Part shown: positions 22,285-34,247 of the stretch, piece by piece | Layout of the letters: every line of letters begins with the position of its first letter | Position numbering within the stretch: position 1 is the first letter of the stretch | DNA from: Diadema setosum | Lineage: Eukaryota; Echinodermata; Echinoidea; Diadematoida; Diadematidae | Assembly (NCBI GenBank): GCA_033980235.1 | Contig: CM067064.1 | Coordinates: 1,042,501-1,106,500, forward strand | Direction of reading: 5' to 3' | Length of the DNA: 64,000 nucleotides | Made by a program: the position numbers and the translations under genes | The notes under the pieces: generated by a model | Seen by the model: only the letters and a program-made list of their open reading frames with translations | Told to the model about the DNA's origin: nothing | Database searches by the model: none

Positions 22285-24807
22285 TTTTCTTTATTTCTCC
22301 CCAAAAGTTGTGTAGAGGTTAGCTCAGAAAGTGCATTGCCAATGAAGGTCAAACTTATACCATATATGTATCGTGTCCCAAAGACGGCAATCGAACCAAA
22401 ATCAAAGTGATCAGTCGACCGTGACGTCACTATGACGTCATTATATAAAAACACATTCTCAATCATATGTCATTAATGGAATGGAATTTTTCGATGAAAT
22501 TTACGTCACATATATTTCAAATTATGCGCATTCTACTCATATTTTCAGAAATCATATTTTCCTTTAAAACGTGCGCGTACGCGCGCGTTGAAATATTTGT
22601 ATGCTCAAATCGAGCTCAAAATTTTTTTGCACACGTTTCAGACCATTTGGAGCATTTTTTGAAAAATTGAAAAAATCGGACGGACGCGTACGCGCGCGCA
22701 CATATACACACGCACAGCTCATATGCAATGAAAATTTCCCGTTTTTTCACTTTGATCGGATGTCTGAAATGTCAAGGAATATTTCTACCAAGTTTCAAGT
22801 CAATCCCACTCAAAATGACGTCATACGGGTCCGTCAAAGTTGAAATTCCGTGCGCGCGTCAATGGCGATATACAGTGTAACAATGCCAAAAAACTGCCAA
22901 GTTTAAATCCGATTTTACTCGTCAGGATGGACGGTGACCCCCCATTTTCTTTACATATTCTGAAAGCTGATGAGTTGTACATGTCATTTCATGGGTTGTC
23001 AATGCTGGAAAAATGATTAAAATATATCAAATTTCTTAATAAAGTTAAAAAAGTAAATTTTCAAAATGACGTCATCAAATTTCAAGTTCATTCAAGCATA
23101 TCTCACTTATTCTTTAGTTGATTTTCGTCCAAATTTCAATATGTTGTAGCTTATTAAATGGTCTTTCAGATATATAATAACAACAATTTGATTGGATGAC
23201 GGCATCACCTCCTAAAAAGGGATTAAAAGTAACATTGTTAAATTTGACCAGTTTACGTGTTATCTCTATGGGAGTGCAGTTTTTCTGGAAATGAAAACTG
23301 ACATGACTATCTTTATCGAGCACTAGCTCACTTATGCTTCGGTGAATTTCTCCCATATTTTAGTATGTTGTAGCTGAGACTTTGGGCTATCGTAAGTGTG
23401 CCCTTTGTTTTTTCATACGGAGTCGGCATCATGCCCAAAAACTTGGTTGAAATTAAAGCTTATCTTCCATGTATTTTCATATTCCTTTCTTTCTGCAACT
23501 TTCTTTGCAATAACTCAAGAAAAACAAGCTCTATCAGCCCAATATTTTGCACATGTTTAGTTTATGTCACGTACATTATTTCATAAAATAACAACTACTT
23601 GATCGGGCACCTTCTTGGGTATGTAAATTAGGGTCAAAGGTCAAAAATGTTTCATCCTGTATCTTGGTGAATACATGTTTTATCTTTCCCATATTTTGCA
23701 TACGTAAAGACCATGTTACAAGAATCATTTCACAAAATAACCACTTTTTGTTTAGACGACATCTTGTCTGTGCAAAGTAGGGTCAAAGGTCATATGTACT
23801 TCTTTCTTTATCTTCATTATGACGTGTTATCTCTATGGGAGGGAATTTTTCTAGATGTGAAAATTGACATGATTGTCTTTATCGACGACTAGCTCAATTA
23901 CCCTTCGGTGAATTTCTTCCAGATTTTAGTATGTTGTAGCCAATGTAATACTCTTTAAGTTTTGTTAATCAAAGTTTTAATCGGATGATGTCTTCACCAC
24001 GTGAAAATGGATATAATGTAACCTTGTCAAATTTAACCAGTTTACGTGTTATCTCTATATATGGGAGGGAATTTTTCTGGAAATGAAAATTGACATGACG
24101 GTCTTTATCGAACACTAGCTCACTTACTCTTCTGTGAATTTCTCCCAGATTTTAGTATGTTGTAGCTCAGACTTTGGGCTATCGTGATTATACCCTCCAT
24201 TTTTTCATACGGCGCCGATATCACGTCAAAAAACTTGGTTGAAATTATCCTTATCTTCGATGTATTGAGATATTTCTTTCTTTCTGCAACTTTCTTTGCA
24301 ATAAGTCAAGAAAACCAGCCCCTATCACGCCCATATTTTGCACATGTTTAGTTCATGTCACGTACATTATTTCATAAAATAACAACTACTTGATCAGACA
24401 CCATCTTGGGTATGTAAATTAGGGTCAAAGGTCATAAATGTTTCAACCTGTATCTTGGTGAATACATGTCCTATCTTTCCCATATTTTCCACACGCAAAG
24501 ACCATGTTACAAGAATCATTTCACAAAATAACCACTTTTTGCTCAGATGCCATCTTGGCTGTGCAAAGTTGGGTCAATGGTCAAATATACTTCATTCTGT
24601 ATCTTCGTTATAGTGTATACCGAATTTGGTACCAAAGATGGCAGACCTGACTCTCTTTTCTAAATGGGAATCCAAACATCACACGGCCAATGTCTCTAAA
24701 CACAGATGAAACCTATATGGTCATGCCTATTGCGATCAGGACTCGAACCATCGATTAAAACAAATCGGATCACCTAATTTGTCAGTCTTGACAAATTCCA
24801 AGTCTAG
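22285..24807 (+). mobile_element. Helitron-like element, copy 2, in tandem with copy 1
   Basis: It abuts the CTAG end of copy 1 without a gap and is homologous from about the 60th base of that element onward, so it lacks the 5' hairpin. It ends in the same way: CGGATCACCTAATTTGTCAG, a hairpin with TTGACAAATT, then CCAAGTCTAG and T. Tandem head-to-tail copies are typical of rolling-circle transposition with end read-through. Confidence 0.6.
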
Positions 24808-25456
24808 TTATTTTAGGAGTTGCCAATTTGAGGACTATTTGGTCAGTATGGACTCCTACTTTAACAATTTGTTGACTTTTCTATCATATTGGAATTTAAT
24901 CAACTTATTTAATGCCTGCAATAAAGTTATGATCTATAAATAACATATAGCTCAGCCTTTTGACTTTCTATTATGATATTCAAACTTTTAATTACTCAAA
25001 ATGTAATTTTAAAGAAATGTTACGGACATTACACTTTTTATTCACATCTACATAGCCATCACTGAGCATAACTCTGCACGAATAAACAACTTTTATTTTA
25101 ATCAAAACTAATGCATAATCAAAATCAAATAAAATAATGGTTCAACAAATGCTCAGTATGTATTTTTACACAATGAATGTTTAGTTTTACTTTCTTATTT
25201 CCCCAACAGTTTGTTGAAGTACAACAGTCATTTCCAGGGTCAGAAAAGTCTGTTTTGGAGAATATTGTTTATTGTGCTTCCAAATCAATCACCTTGGAAG
25301 CAAGAAAGGTGTTCTTGACCAATTGTTGGAGAGGGTCTAATACTAATGATTCCATCCTGTTCTAAAAATGGCTCTCCTTCACTACACTCAAAGAAATATT
25401 CATGAATCCTTGTCTTTTCAGAAATTTCATAATCGATGGACTATCCTCATTACATA

Positions 25457-25917
25457 AAGTCCAACCTCAGTTATTCAGCAATCACTTTTCTGGATTGCTC
25501 TATTATCCAGATATGGACTGGCACATTGTTTTTGTTGTTGTTTTTTTTTTTTTGCATAATTCGGTGCAAAATATGACTAAAAGTACATTTCACTTTTTTA
25601 TTCTTTACAAGGTAATTGTGATTTAGGACATAAATGTTAATCGCTATGGTACAACATTATATTTCTAACAACCAAAATACTGTTGCTAGAAGGAATAATG
25701 AGGAAGTGTATTTCATTCACATTCCATTTGATTTCCACATTATTGAATAATAAAACATGAAATTTTCATGTAAACTATAATATTGAATAGTCAATTAATA
25801 ATATCCTACACAATTTGCCTACAAGTGTCATGCATGAGCATATCTCCCTTATCCAGCAATATCATTTTATCCAGACGGCTACAGTTCACGACATGGTTAG
25901 AACTTGAGGTTGGACTG
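25457..25917. mobile_element. Pogo-like MITE with AGTCCAACCTC ends
   Basis: The left AAGTCCAACCTCAGTT and the right ...TTGAGGTTGGACTG are inverted, with TA at 25455-25456 and 25918-25919. The frame at 25402-25626 crosses the boundary and is not a gene. It is inserted in element H. Confidence 0.7.
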
Positions 25918-27779
25918 TATTTCCTTAACAGACAAGTCAGACCACAACTGACCATACATTGTGTAAAAGGCCTTGTCCAGAGATGTTTTTGACTGTTTCT
26001 CTTCTTTAACAATGTTTTAACATACATTCTTGCCATCATAGTATAATTACTCAACTTGATGTGCTATTGCTGTAAGATAGCTTGCATCCATGTGGGCAAT
26101 TCCACGGTAACTCGCGTTACAAATAATGGGTACATTTATGGGATAATGAGCCAATATCTTTTTAATTGGAAGGATCCACAAGTTACTTTTTTCATCATTG
26201 GTTAAGTAGACATACACCAACTAAATGAATCCAAAAAGAAAAATAAAGGACAAACATGTTGGGATTCTTGAATCATTTAATTTTGGTAACTCGCGTTACA
26301 CAAAAAGGACATGGTCAATTCTATAAAGGCCTCTTTTTGGAAAGTCTCCTCATACTAGACAATCCTGATAAAAGTTTTCCTACCTTGAATTGATAGTGGG
26401 TTAGGACTCATGAATTAACACTATCAAAGTTGAGTAACAATGACCTGGTAAAATGTAGGGAGCCTTTATATCGGTAACTCGCGTTACGGTAACTCGCGTT
26501 ACATTATGTCCACTAACACAGGGTGACACAAATTGATGACATACAACTGTTCTGATGGCACTGAATCTTGTGTTGAGTATTTTGAGAGATGCTTAGTACA
26601 TAGTAAAATGAATTAAATTTTACTAATCAACCCAATTGATAGAGAAGAATGTGTTTAAGACTAAAAAGAGCTTCACTCCTCATAGAGACCCTGAATATGT
26701 TTCAATATATACCCAGATGATTTAGGTGTTTAAGTACATAATTTTCAGAGTGTAAAAATGAAAGATGTTGAAATTTTTTAAAAACAAAACATAAACGTAT
26801 CAAACCCTATCGACAAGTTTACAAAAAAGCCTACAATCTTTCAAAAATTAAAATCCTGTCTTTTTGAAAACTCTAATTTCTTTGCAACTGATTGACAAAT
26901 AGACCAGTTCGTAATTCCACTTTGCGCATGAGCAGAAAAAGTTCATTTGTACCAACAGGCATTTTGGTTTGTAAATTCACTGATATAAGCATCTGTGATG
27001 CGATGATTATTCATGTGATCCTTATCTAAATGATGCTTGCCAGCACATCCACATGACAGCAAGAATGGTATTTTGCAATATAAATAGAGGTGGGCTATAG
27101 AGGGTCAATTTTTGGTCACATTTTCAGAACATGCTCATCACACCTTAGTTTGATGACTTTGTGCCTACTTACACCATTTTTGAAAAAAAGGACGAAAAAA
27201 ATGCAAAATCCAGGGTGCCCCGGCCAAAATCGTTAAAAATCCAAGATGGCCGCCGTTTTGGCTGTAAAAAGACATTTTTTGCTATAACTCGGCTATCTTT
27301 TGGTCAATTGTGATGGTTTTGGTGTCTAACCCCATGTTTTAGGGGTCAAGGAAGTGGATTATAATAATAATTTGTGTAAAACCAGATCTTCCACATGATA
27401 CTAACCTTTTTCCCATATTTAAGGTTAGATTTTCCTTGTCCTTTACCCCTACCCCAACCGCCATTTTTTGCACGTTTTTCTGTATTTTTTTTTCAAGTCG
27501 TGTTGACTACCATACTCTAGATAAAGTTCTAGCTATCAATCTGGTGTTTTCTACCAATAATACAGCAAGAAATATACAAATAACTTACGTTATACGTGTA
27601 TGTGTCATGCAGGTACCGGTATGTGGCTGGTGCATTCAGGATGGATGGTCACTATGAAGCCAGTGGATAAACTTTATGGTATCTGCTTTATTAACATTTG
27701 GTCTTTAGACGTGTAGTCATACACTGTATTGTACAGTTCTACTGTAACTTTCTGTCACAAAGAGTGAGATGATGACTCT

Positions 27780-28108
27780 ACCATTATGATGCTATAGATG
27801 TGAGGAACATACATTGTACATAACATTTGTTTGTCATAGAACTGGCTGGATAATCACTCAATTATGCTATCAAATTTCCCATGAAACGTGAGGACTCTTG
27901 CTTTATAAAAGTACAGCAATATACCATACATGGTAGGGAAAAGCAGCCATGAGAAATAAGGGACCAAGTGGTGATGGAGAAACACAAAAACTAGGGTAAA
28001 AGATGAAAAAATGACTGAGTTATAACATGTGTTTTCTAGGCAAGACGGCAGATACAATGTACATCATCCAGTCAAGTACCTTTGTGCAGGACAATTGGCA
28101 TATACACT
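27780..28108. other. Inner left part of element J
   Basis: AT-rich DNA between the J inverted repeat and element K. The minus-strand frame of 67 codons at 27854-28057 has no recognisable feature. Confidence 0.4.
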
Positions 28109-28429
28109 ACGCGCAATAAGAAACGCCTCCGTCAATTTCGTTTTCCAACGAAAGTTCATTATCGATCGAGTAGCAACGAAATCTGGACGAAATTTGGACG
28201 AAATTTCGTTATCGATCCATTAGCAACGATTCTGACGCTTTGTGGACGCATTTCACGCACGACCGCCCGCTCAATTCCGTTCGGCAAATGCGTTGCTCGT
28301 TCGGAAAATGCGTGTTCGGAGCTCGGCAGTTTCGTCCAAATTTCGTTAGAAGCGTCCGTGATCCAAGGCGCACATGGAATACAGAACACACGTGTGTGTG
28401 TAGTGGCCACATCCACAGCCGCTAGCCGG

Positions 28430-29170
28430 AATCACTGCAAGATTAGACTCAACAAGTAGCACAGCGGTCGGGAATGAGAACAGTAGACAGGCATGGAATT
28501 CACCTGATACACATACAGTGTGTAATAATATTAAAAATGGTAACATGTATACATATATCGATGCCGTTTTCATTGAAGCAATTTGTAAAAGTTTTATTTT
28601 CCCTTACCCTAGCTGTAAGTACGGCACCGTTAGCAGATTATTCACTGCATTTAGTGAAAGTCACCTGATACATCACACATGGTGGTATGCCGGCTGCATG
28701 TAACCAGGGAATGTGCACGTATGGGAAAGGCGAGTGCGCCGTATGTGCGTCGCCATTGCTATGGCATGGCTCACTCGGCTGAACGAAACAGAGATGTTAT
28801 ACGATGTAGTAGTTCACGTGTTTTGTTTTGTTTTTTACAAGCAGAAAATAAACAACTGTTGATCATGAAATAGACTAAATTACCAATCAGAGATCATTCG
28901 GGTTCATAGTATTTAAGAGAAATCACACAATTTTGGCGAGGTGAACCCACAGGAACCCACAGGAACCTTATCGTAGAATGCCGACCAAAAAGAAAATGGT
29001 TTCACTAAAATTGCGTGTACGTAAAATCCATTTGAGTATATAGAAAGAAAATTAACCCCCAAAAAGAGGAAAAAAGAAATTAGAAGGATTTGTTCGCCGT
29101 TATTTGGTCATTAAATATATTTTCTTTCTTCAGCAATTGCGCGTTACATTGCCCGTTTTTTTTTTTATTG
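28430..29170. other. Left interior of element K, no gene seen
   Basis: Overlapping frames of 61-75 codons on both strands near 28346-28873 arise from the composition and lack domains. AGGAACCCACAGGAACC at about 28950 is a short direct repeat. Nothing else stands out. Confidence 0.4.
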
Positions 29171-29174
29171 AATC

Positions 29175-29343
29175 AGGGCCCTGTTGCATAAAACCCTTAC
29201 CGCTGGACTTACCGCTCCTTTCTAGCGGTAAGTCTTCAAATCAGCGGTAAATTTTATAATCCTTGATGCTGATTGGCTGTGATGCCTAATTTTGACGGTA
29301 GTTACCATTGAAATTCAATGGTAAGTTTTATGCAACGGGCCCC
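29175..29343. mobile_element. Short MITE with GGGCCC...TGCATAAAAC ends
   Basis: The left GGGCCCTGTTGCATAAAAC and the right GTTTTATGCAACGGGCCCC are inverted. Inside, AGCGGTAAGT / ACTTACCGCT pairs form a secondary palindrome. Element type is uncertain; the flanks show no clear duplication. Confidence 0.6.
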
Positions 29344-29399
29344 AGAAAAGCAAAAAAAAATAAATAAAAATAAATAAATAAATAAAATATTCAAAACAA

Positions 29400-30602
29400 G
29401 ACAGTACGTTTAATTCTTAGTTTGATATCGTTTATTTCTTTATTGGACAGAGAGATAATTCAGACGGTACGTGGAATTTTCAAAGCGACTAATTCAGACT
29501 GATTCTTAGTTTGACTTGGCTCTTTCTTTCTTTCTTTCTTTCTTTTTTTTGGGGGGGGGGGGGTGGGGGGTTGAGGGTCATGTTCGTTGTACCCATGCAC
29601 CCATTAGGTTCGTTAGTACGAAAATGAAACATTCAGATACACACGACTTCCCTACACGAAAAATAGATGTTCGTAAATGTGATAGTCAAATTATGATTCA
29701 TAATCCGAAAATGCACGAATGTTTGTGATTGGATAGGTGCGTTATTGTCGGATTAGCAAACCTTCGGAGTACTGTAGTATCGAGCCTGTTGTATTCACGG
29801 ATAAACGAACTTTTGGAATAATGAATTTTATATTCAGAGCAAGACAATAACTTTAATTCTTATTATAGTTTGACATCGTTTATTTCCTAGTTGTGAAGCG
29901 GGAAGCGAGAGATAATTCTGAAAAGAAGTATACAGACGGAACGTGAAATATTCAAAGCAGCTATGAGATTAAATCTTAAGTTGTTTATTTGTTTGTTTGC
30001 TTGCTTGTTTGTTGTTATGCTCAAGTGTTGGTGTAATTATATATACATTTTTATTTTTTTTTTAGGGGGGAGGCATTTTTGTAGTACCCACTGCACGTAA
30101 AGTTCGCTGATGCGAAAGTGATAAAATGTTCTGTAACACGCAAATTCCCTACACCATAGATGTTCGTACTACAGTGTGAAAATAAAATGTATTACTATTA
30201 TTATTTTTTTCCCCATTGTTCGATTAGCAAACCTTCGGAGTGTCAATCCTTTCGTTTTCGGATAAACGAACTTCCTTAACTCACAACTCCACTTTCAGAG
30301 TAACAAACTAGTCATTATTTTATTCGGGCATTGAGAATACACGTAGTTCAGGAAAGAAACATAGAAGGGAGGAAAATCTTTAAGGCAAGAATTACGATGG
30401 ATTCTTAGTTTGAAATCATTTATTGATTTCCGTGGTGTTCATTATTCCGAAAAAGAAAACGGGTGCGCTATTCCGATGGTTACGGCGTTATTTCGAATCC
30501 GAAACACGCATATTCCTTGTGCCTATCCATGTTTGTTGATTCGAAAATGTAATCATGCTGCGGGTAATTGCTATAGGGCCATTGTTTTATTTCTGTCTAT
30601 TA

Positions 30603-30654
<52 letters not shown>

Positions 30655-30694
30655 ATTATTATTATTATTATAATTATTATTATTATTGTTTTTA

Positions 30695-30731
<37 letters not shown>

Positions 30732-30985
30732 CGTCTTTAACATTATTAACCAATATTTTGATTAACGAGCATTTTGTTGACTGTTTTTGTTTTTTTTTGG
30801 GGGGGGGGCATTGCCCGATTAGCAAATCTTCGGAGTGTCAATCCTTTTGTTTTTGGATGAACGAACTCCCTTTCCTCAGAAGAAGAAATCAGAGTAACAA
30901 ACTAGTCATTATTCGGGCATTGGGAATAGTTCAGGAAAGAAATAGAAGGGAGGAATCCGAAACACGCATATTCCGTGTGCTTATT
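29400..30985 (+). repeat. Degenerate array of ATCGTTTATTTC / ATTATTCCGAA units
   Basis: Three or four units of about 400-500 bp share the words TTCTTAGTTTGAT, ATCGTTTATTTC, TCGTAA or TACGAAAATG, AACACGCATATTCC and GGATTAGCAAACCTTCGGAGT. The array resumes with the same orientation at about 39060-40420 inside element L. Runs of TTTC (29522-29545) and G (about 29550-29563) occur within it. Confidence 0.65.
30600..30731. repeat. ATT/AAT trinucleotide microsatellite
   Basis: About 130 bp of ATT repeats with a few interruptions (TATAATTATT, GTTTTTATTTTT). It explains the poly-Tyr, poly-Leu and poly-Asn frames that cover it. Confidence 0.95.
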
Positions 30986-31829
30986 TAGGCGTGACAGATT
31001 TTATCTCACGAGCGTTCGCCCGCGTCCGGCATGCCTTCTTATCTGTTAAGTAGCCACCTTGGCACGAGCTTGGCATGCGCCCATGCCGTCCGCGTTCCGG
31101 GAACGCCAGCTTAAAAGTCTTTTGTTTTAGTGCCTTTGTTTCGAACACAATAGCGTCAACTTCACTGCACCCAATCGACCACGAAGCCATCGCTCCATGT
31201 AGCCAGCGTTCGGGAACGCCCGGATTAAGTCTTCCCTTTGTCTTGTGCTTAACACTTACACAGTTGATTTCATGGAAGCTTAAAAAACGGACAAACTAGC
31301 AAACAAATGAAACCACGAAAGGCATTGCACTATTACGCGTTAGTAACGCTGTGATTACCTTAATTTGCGTCGATGAGAGGCGTAATCAAGAAGTATCTGA
31401 AATAGTATCCGAAATATAGTATTTGTTCCCCTTACATGAGCGTGAGACCACTCTTGTAAGCAGCTTCTCAGGTGAAGCAAAATGTGTGTAATGAGGTGAC
31501 AAGTGTATAAGAAAAACATTCACAATAGCTAGGTAGATTGACGGAAACTTGACACCCATGGCCGTGCCAGCCAGGCAACAAGCTGGTGGAAATTTCCAGG
31601 AACTTCAAAGCAGGTTTGCCGCCAGGCAAAAACCGCAGGGTATAGGAATTTGCGTACGCGCTGAATGGGTCGTAAACATCGTGTCAATTGCATGGGGCCT
31701 GGGAGGAAAGAGGGGCTATGTATAGTACATGTATTAGTACCCCTGTGCTGTGTGATACGTGCATGCTGTTGGAGACACGTGCTGTAGTTGGCGAGAGCTA
31801 GCTGATGAGAGCTCCCTGCACCTGAAACC

Positions 31830-31865
31830 AAGGAGGTACCAGGCGAGCTCGCCTAGTACCTCCTT
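31830..31865. repeat. Perfect short palindrome flanked by a direct repeat
   Basis: AAGGAGGTAC pairs with GTACCTCCTT around AGGCGAGCTCGCCT. Both sides carry CCTGAAACCA(A/G)GGAGGTAC (31821 and 31866), so it looks like a tiny palindromic insertion or a fold-back repair product. Confidence 0.6.
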
Positions 31866-31923
31866 CCTGAAACCAGGGAGGTACATACACATCTGGCTCT
31901 GCTGAAACTATGGAGCTTTAGTA

Positions 31924-34015
31924 CAGTAAACCTCGACATTGCTTAAGTCGACACGATAAAAAAGTCCCGATTTTTGTCTTGTTATTCCTTGAAAATTTCT
32001 TCGTCTTAGTCGACATTTAAGTCGACAACTCGCGTAAGTCGACCTGATTTTTTAGTGCCAACTGAGCTGAAATACGTGTTTATTCCCTCGTCTAAGTCGA
32101 CATAATTTTTCGCTCAAAATCTTATCGCCATTCTCTTAAAAAAGAATAAATTGTTTTCCCGCTCTGATTCGCTGCATTTCTAATCGGTAATTCCCTAGTG
32201 TATGGCGTGGTAGCGTTCGCGCCATGCGTCCATATTGTCTTGTACGCCATAAATGAAAGGGCATACATTCATTTACATTGGAGTATTACATGTAGTTGGC
32301 TACCCACCAAAGCAGTTCACTTTCCCCCTTTTCTGCTCGTTATTCTCAAAACGCAAAAACTTTGTACACATAAAGGTCCTAGTAGAAAATCATTATCAGA
32401 ACATGAAATACACGTGTAGGTGTTTCTGTTTATCCGAATATTCTAACGTTAATTATTCCGAAGCGTTAATAGAAACCTGGGCCCGTTTTTAGAAAATTAA
32501 TCAAATGCAACTACATGTAATTATAAATGCAGCTGAAAATTAAATGCAGGTGTATCAAATCACGAGCAACTTTGCACATAAACGCAAGTGCGTTGCTGCC
32601 AAAAGGCTTGCGTTTGATATAGTATGAAACTAGAAAATAGTTGTATGAACCTGAAACTCAATTGCGTTGAAACGCAACTCTAAAAATAAAATGAAGTCCA
32701 TCAATCACGCGCAACGCTGTATTCAAACGCAAGAGCGTTGCAGGGAAGACTTGAGGTTTTCGTAAGAAACTATGCGTTTAAAAGCATCTCTAACATCTAC
32801 GGAGGTGCGTTATTGTTGAAAAGTCTTGCATTATTTTGTTTGTTTTTTCGTATGCAAAATTAAAAATTAAACGCAGCTCTGAAAATCAAATGCAATTGTA
32901 AGTCCATGTCATCACACGGAACGCTGAATAGACTTGCGTTTGATATACGAAACTTGAAAATTGTAGGGAACTTCTTTAAAACTCAGTTGCGTTTCAACGC
33001 GATTCTAAAAATTTAATGCAAGTCCATCAAATCACACGCGACGCTGTATTTAAACGCAAGAGCATTGCAGAAAAGACATACTTTTTGTACGAAATTATAA
33101 GAAACTGCGTTTAAACGCATCTCTAAACATCTACGGAAGTGAGTTATTGTTGAAAAGACCTGCATTATTTTTTTACTTCTTACGCAAAATTAAGAATTAA
33201 ACGCAACCCCCAAAATCAAATGCAAGTCCATCAAACACGGAACGCTGAAAAGACTTGCATTTCATAATCATCCGACACTAGAAAATTGTAAGAAACTTAA
33301 ACTCAATTGCGTTTAAACACTAATTCTAATAGTCAAATGCAAGTCCATCAAATCACAAGCAACGCTGTATCTAAAACGCAAGAGCGTTGCAGAAAAGACT
33401 TGCGGTTTTTGTACGAAACTAAAAACTGCGTTTAAACGCATAAAAACTATAAACCGAAGCGTGTTATTGTTGAAAAGACTTGAATCATTTTTTATTTCGT
33501 AACGGAACTTTCGCCATGATTGAACTTAGTCTGCACTAGCAGGGGAAAGACATCGCAACATTAACACGTTTCAAACTACCGAAACGCATCGTGCTTCACG
33601 AAATGTCGATGAAAAAAATTGTAGCAAATTATTGTTATTGTAGTTCGCTATTCCGAAGGTTTAAATCTCAGTCCAAAGTTAAATAAGTTCGACGATGGAA
33701 AGATGTTTATCTTTACGAAGGTTAGTAATCCGAAAGATGTCGTTTCCGGATTAACAATTTTTCTTGTTTTTATTTCAGACTGGCCCGCGCCGTACATCAC
33801 AGAGCGGTAATGTTGCGAATCGGAGCGCGAGAACAATTCATTTTCAGAGTATGGCAATAGAAATGTAAGCAAAACAAATAAAAATATGGCGACTTAGGGA
33901 AGGAAAATCACACATCCTCTTTCAACTCAGTCGGCACTGAAAAATTATCTCGACAAAATCATACGAATTCACACGCATATCTTCACAGCAACGCACTTCA
34001 ATTTAAATCGCAAGT
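31924..34015. mobile_element. Pogo-type element E, second copy of the C family, right end missing
   Basis: It starts CAGTAAACCTCGAC after TA (31922-31923). It then follows element C closely: iterated AAGTCGACA words, TCGCTGCATTTCTA, the GCGTTTAAACGCA array and the region matching 13080-13560. The right 390 bp of C, with the inverted repeat, has no counterpart; homology stops near 34015. The open frames here are broken relative to C. Confidence 0.7.
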
Positions 34016-34247
34016 CGCTCGTAAGTTGTTCGTAACTGTACAAACAGATTTATTAAATGCCCCCCCCCCCCCCCGTAACACAATAATGTGATACTAGAAA
34101 GCTTTAATGTCATGCTGAGTCAAGTCAGTGGTACTTCATATTTTATGCAGTGTTTCAAAGTGACAGATTATGAGAAAGATATGTATCAATGTTACATTCG
34201 TGTGTATACATTAATTTTGATGGTTTATAGTACTGTTGTACATGCAA
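34016..34247. other. Junction DNA with a C homopolymer
   Basis: Includes a run of about 15 C (34060-34075). No feature beyond this. Confidence 0.4.

Noticed and set aside
28142..28460. Protein-coding genes in overlapping 60-125 codon frames
   Set aside because: Frames on both strands come from the GC-rich repeated words at the end of element K.
30555..30825. Open frames of poly-Tyr, poly-Leu and poly-Asn
   Set aside because: They are translations of the ATT microsatellite and its complement.
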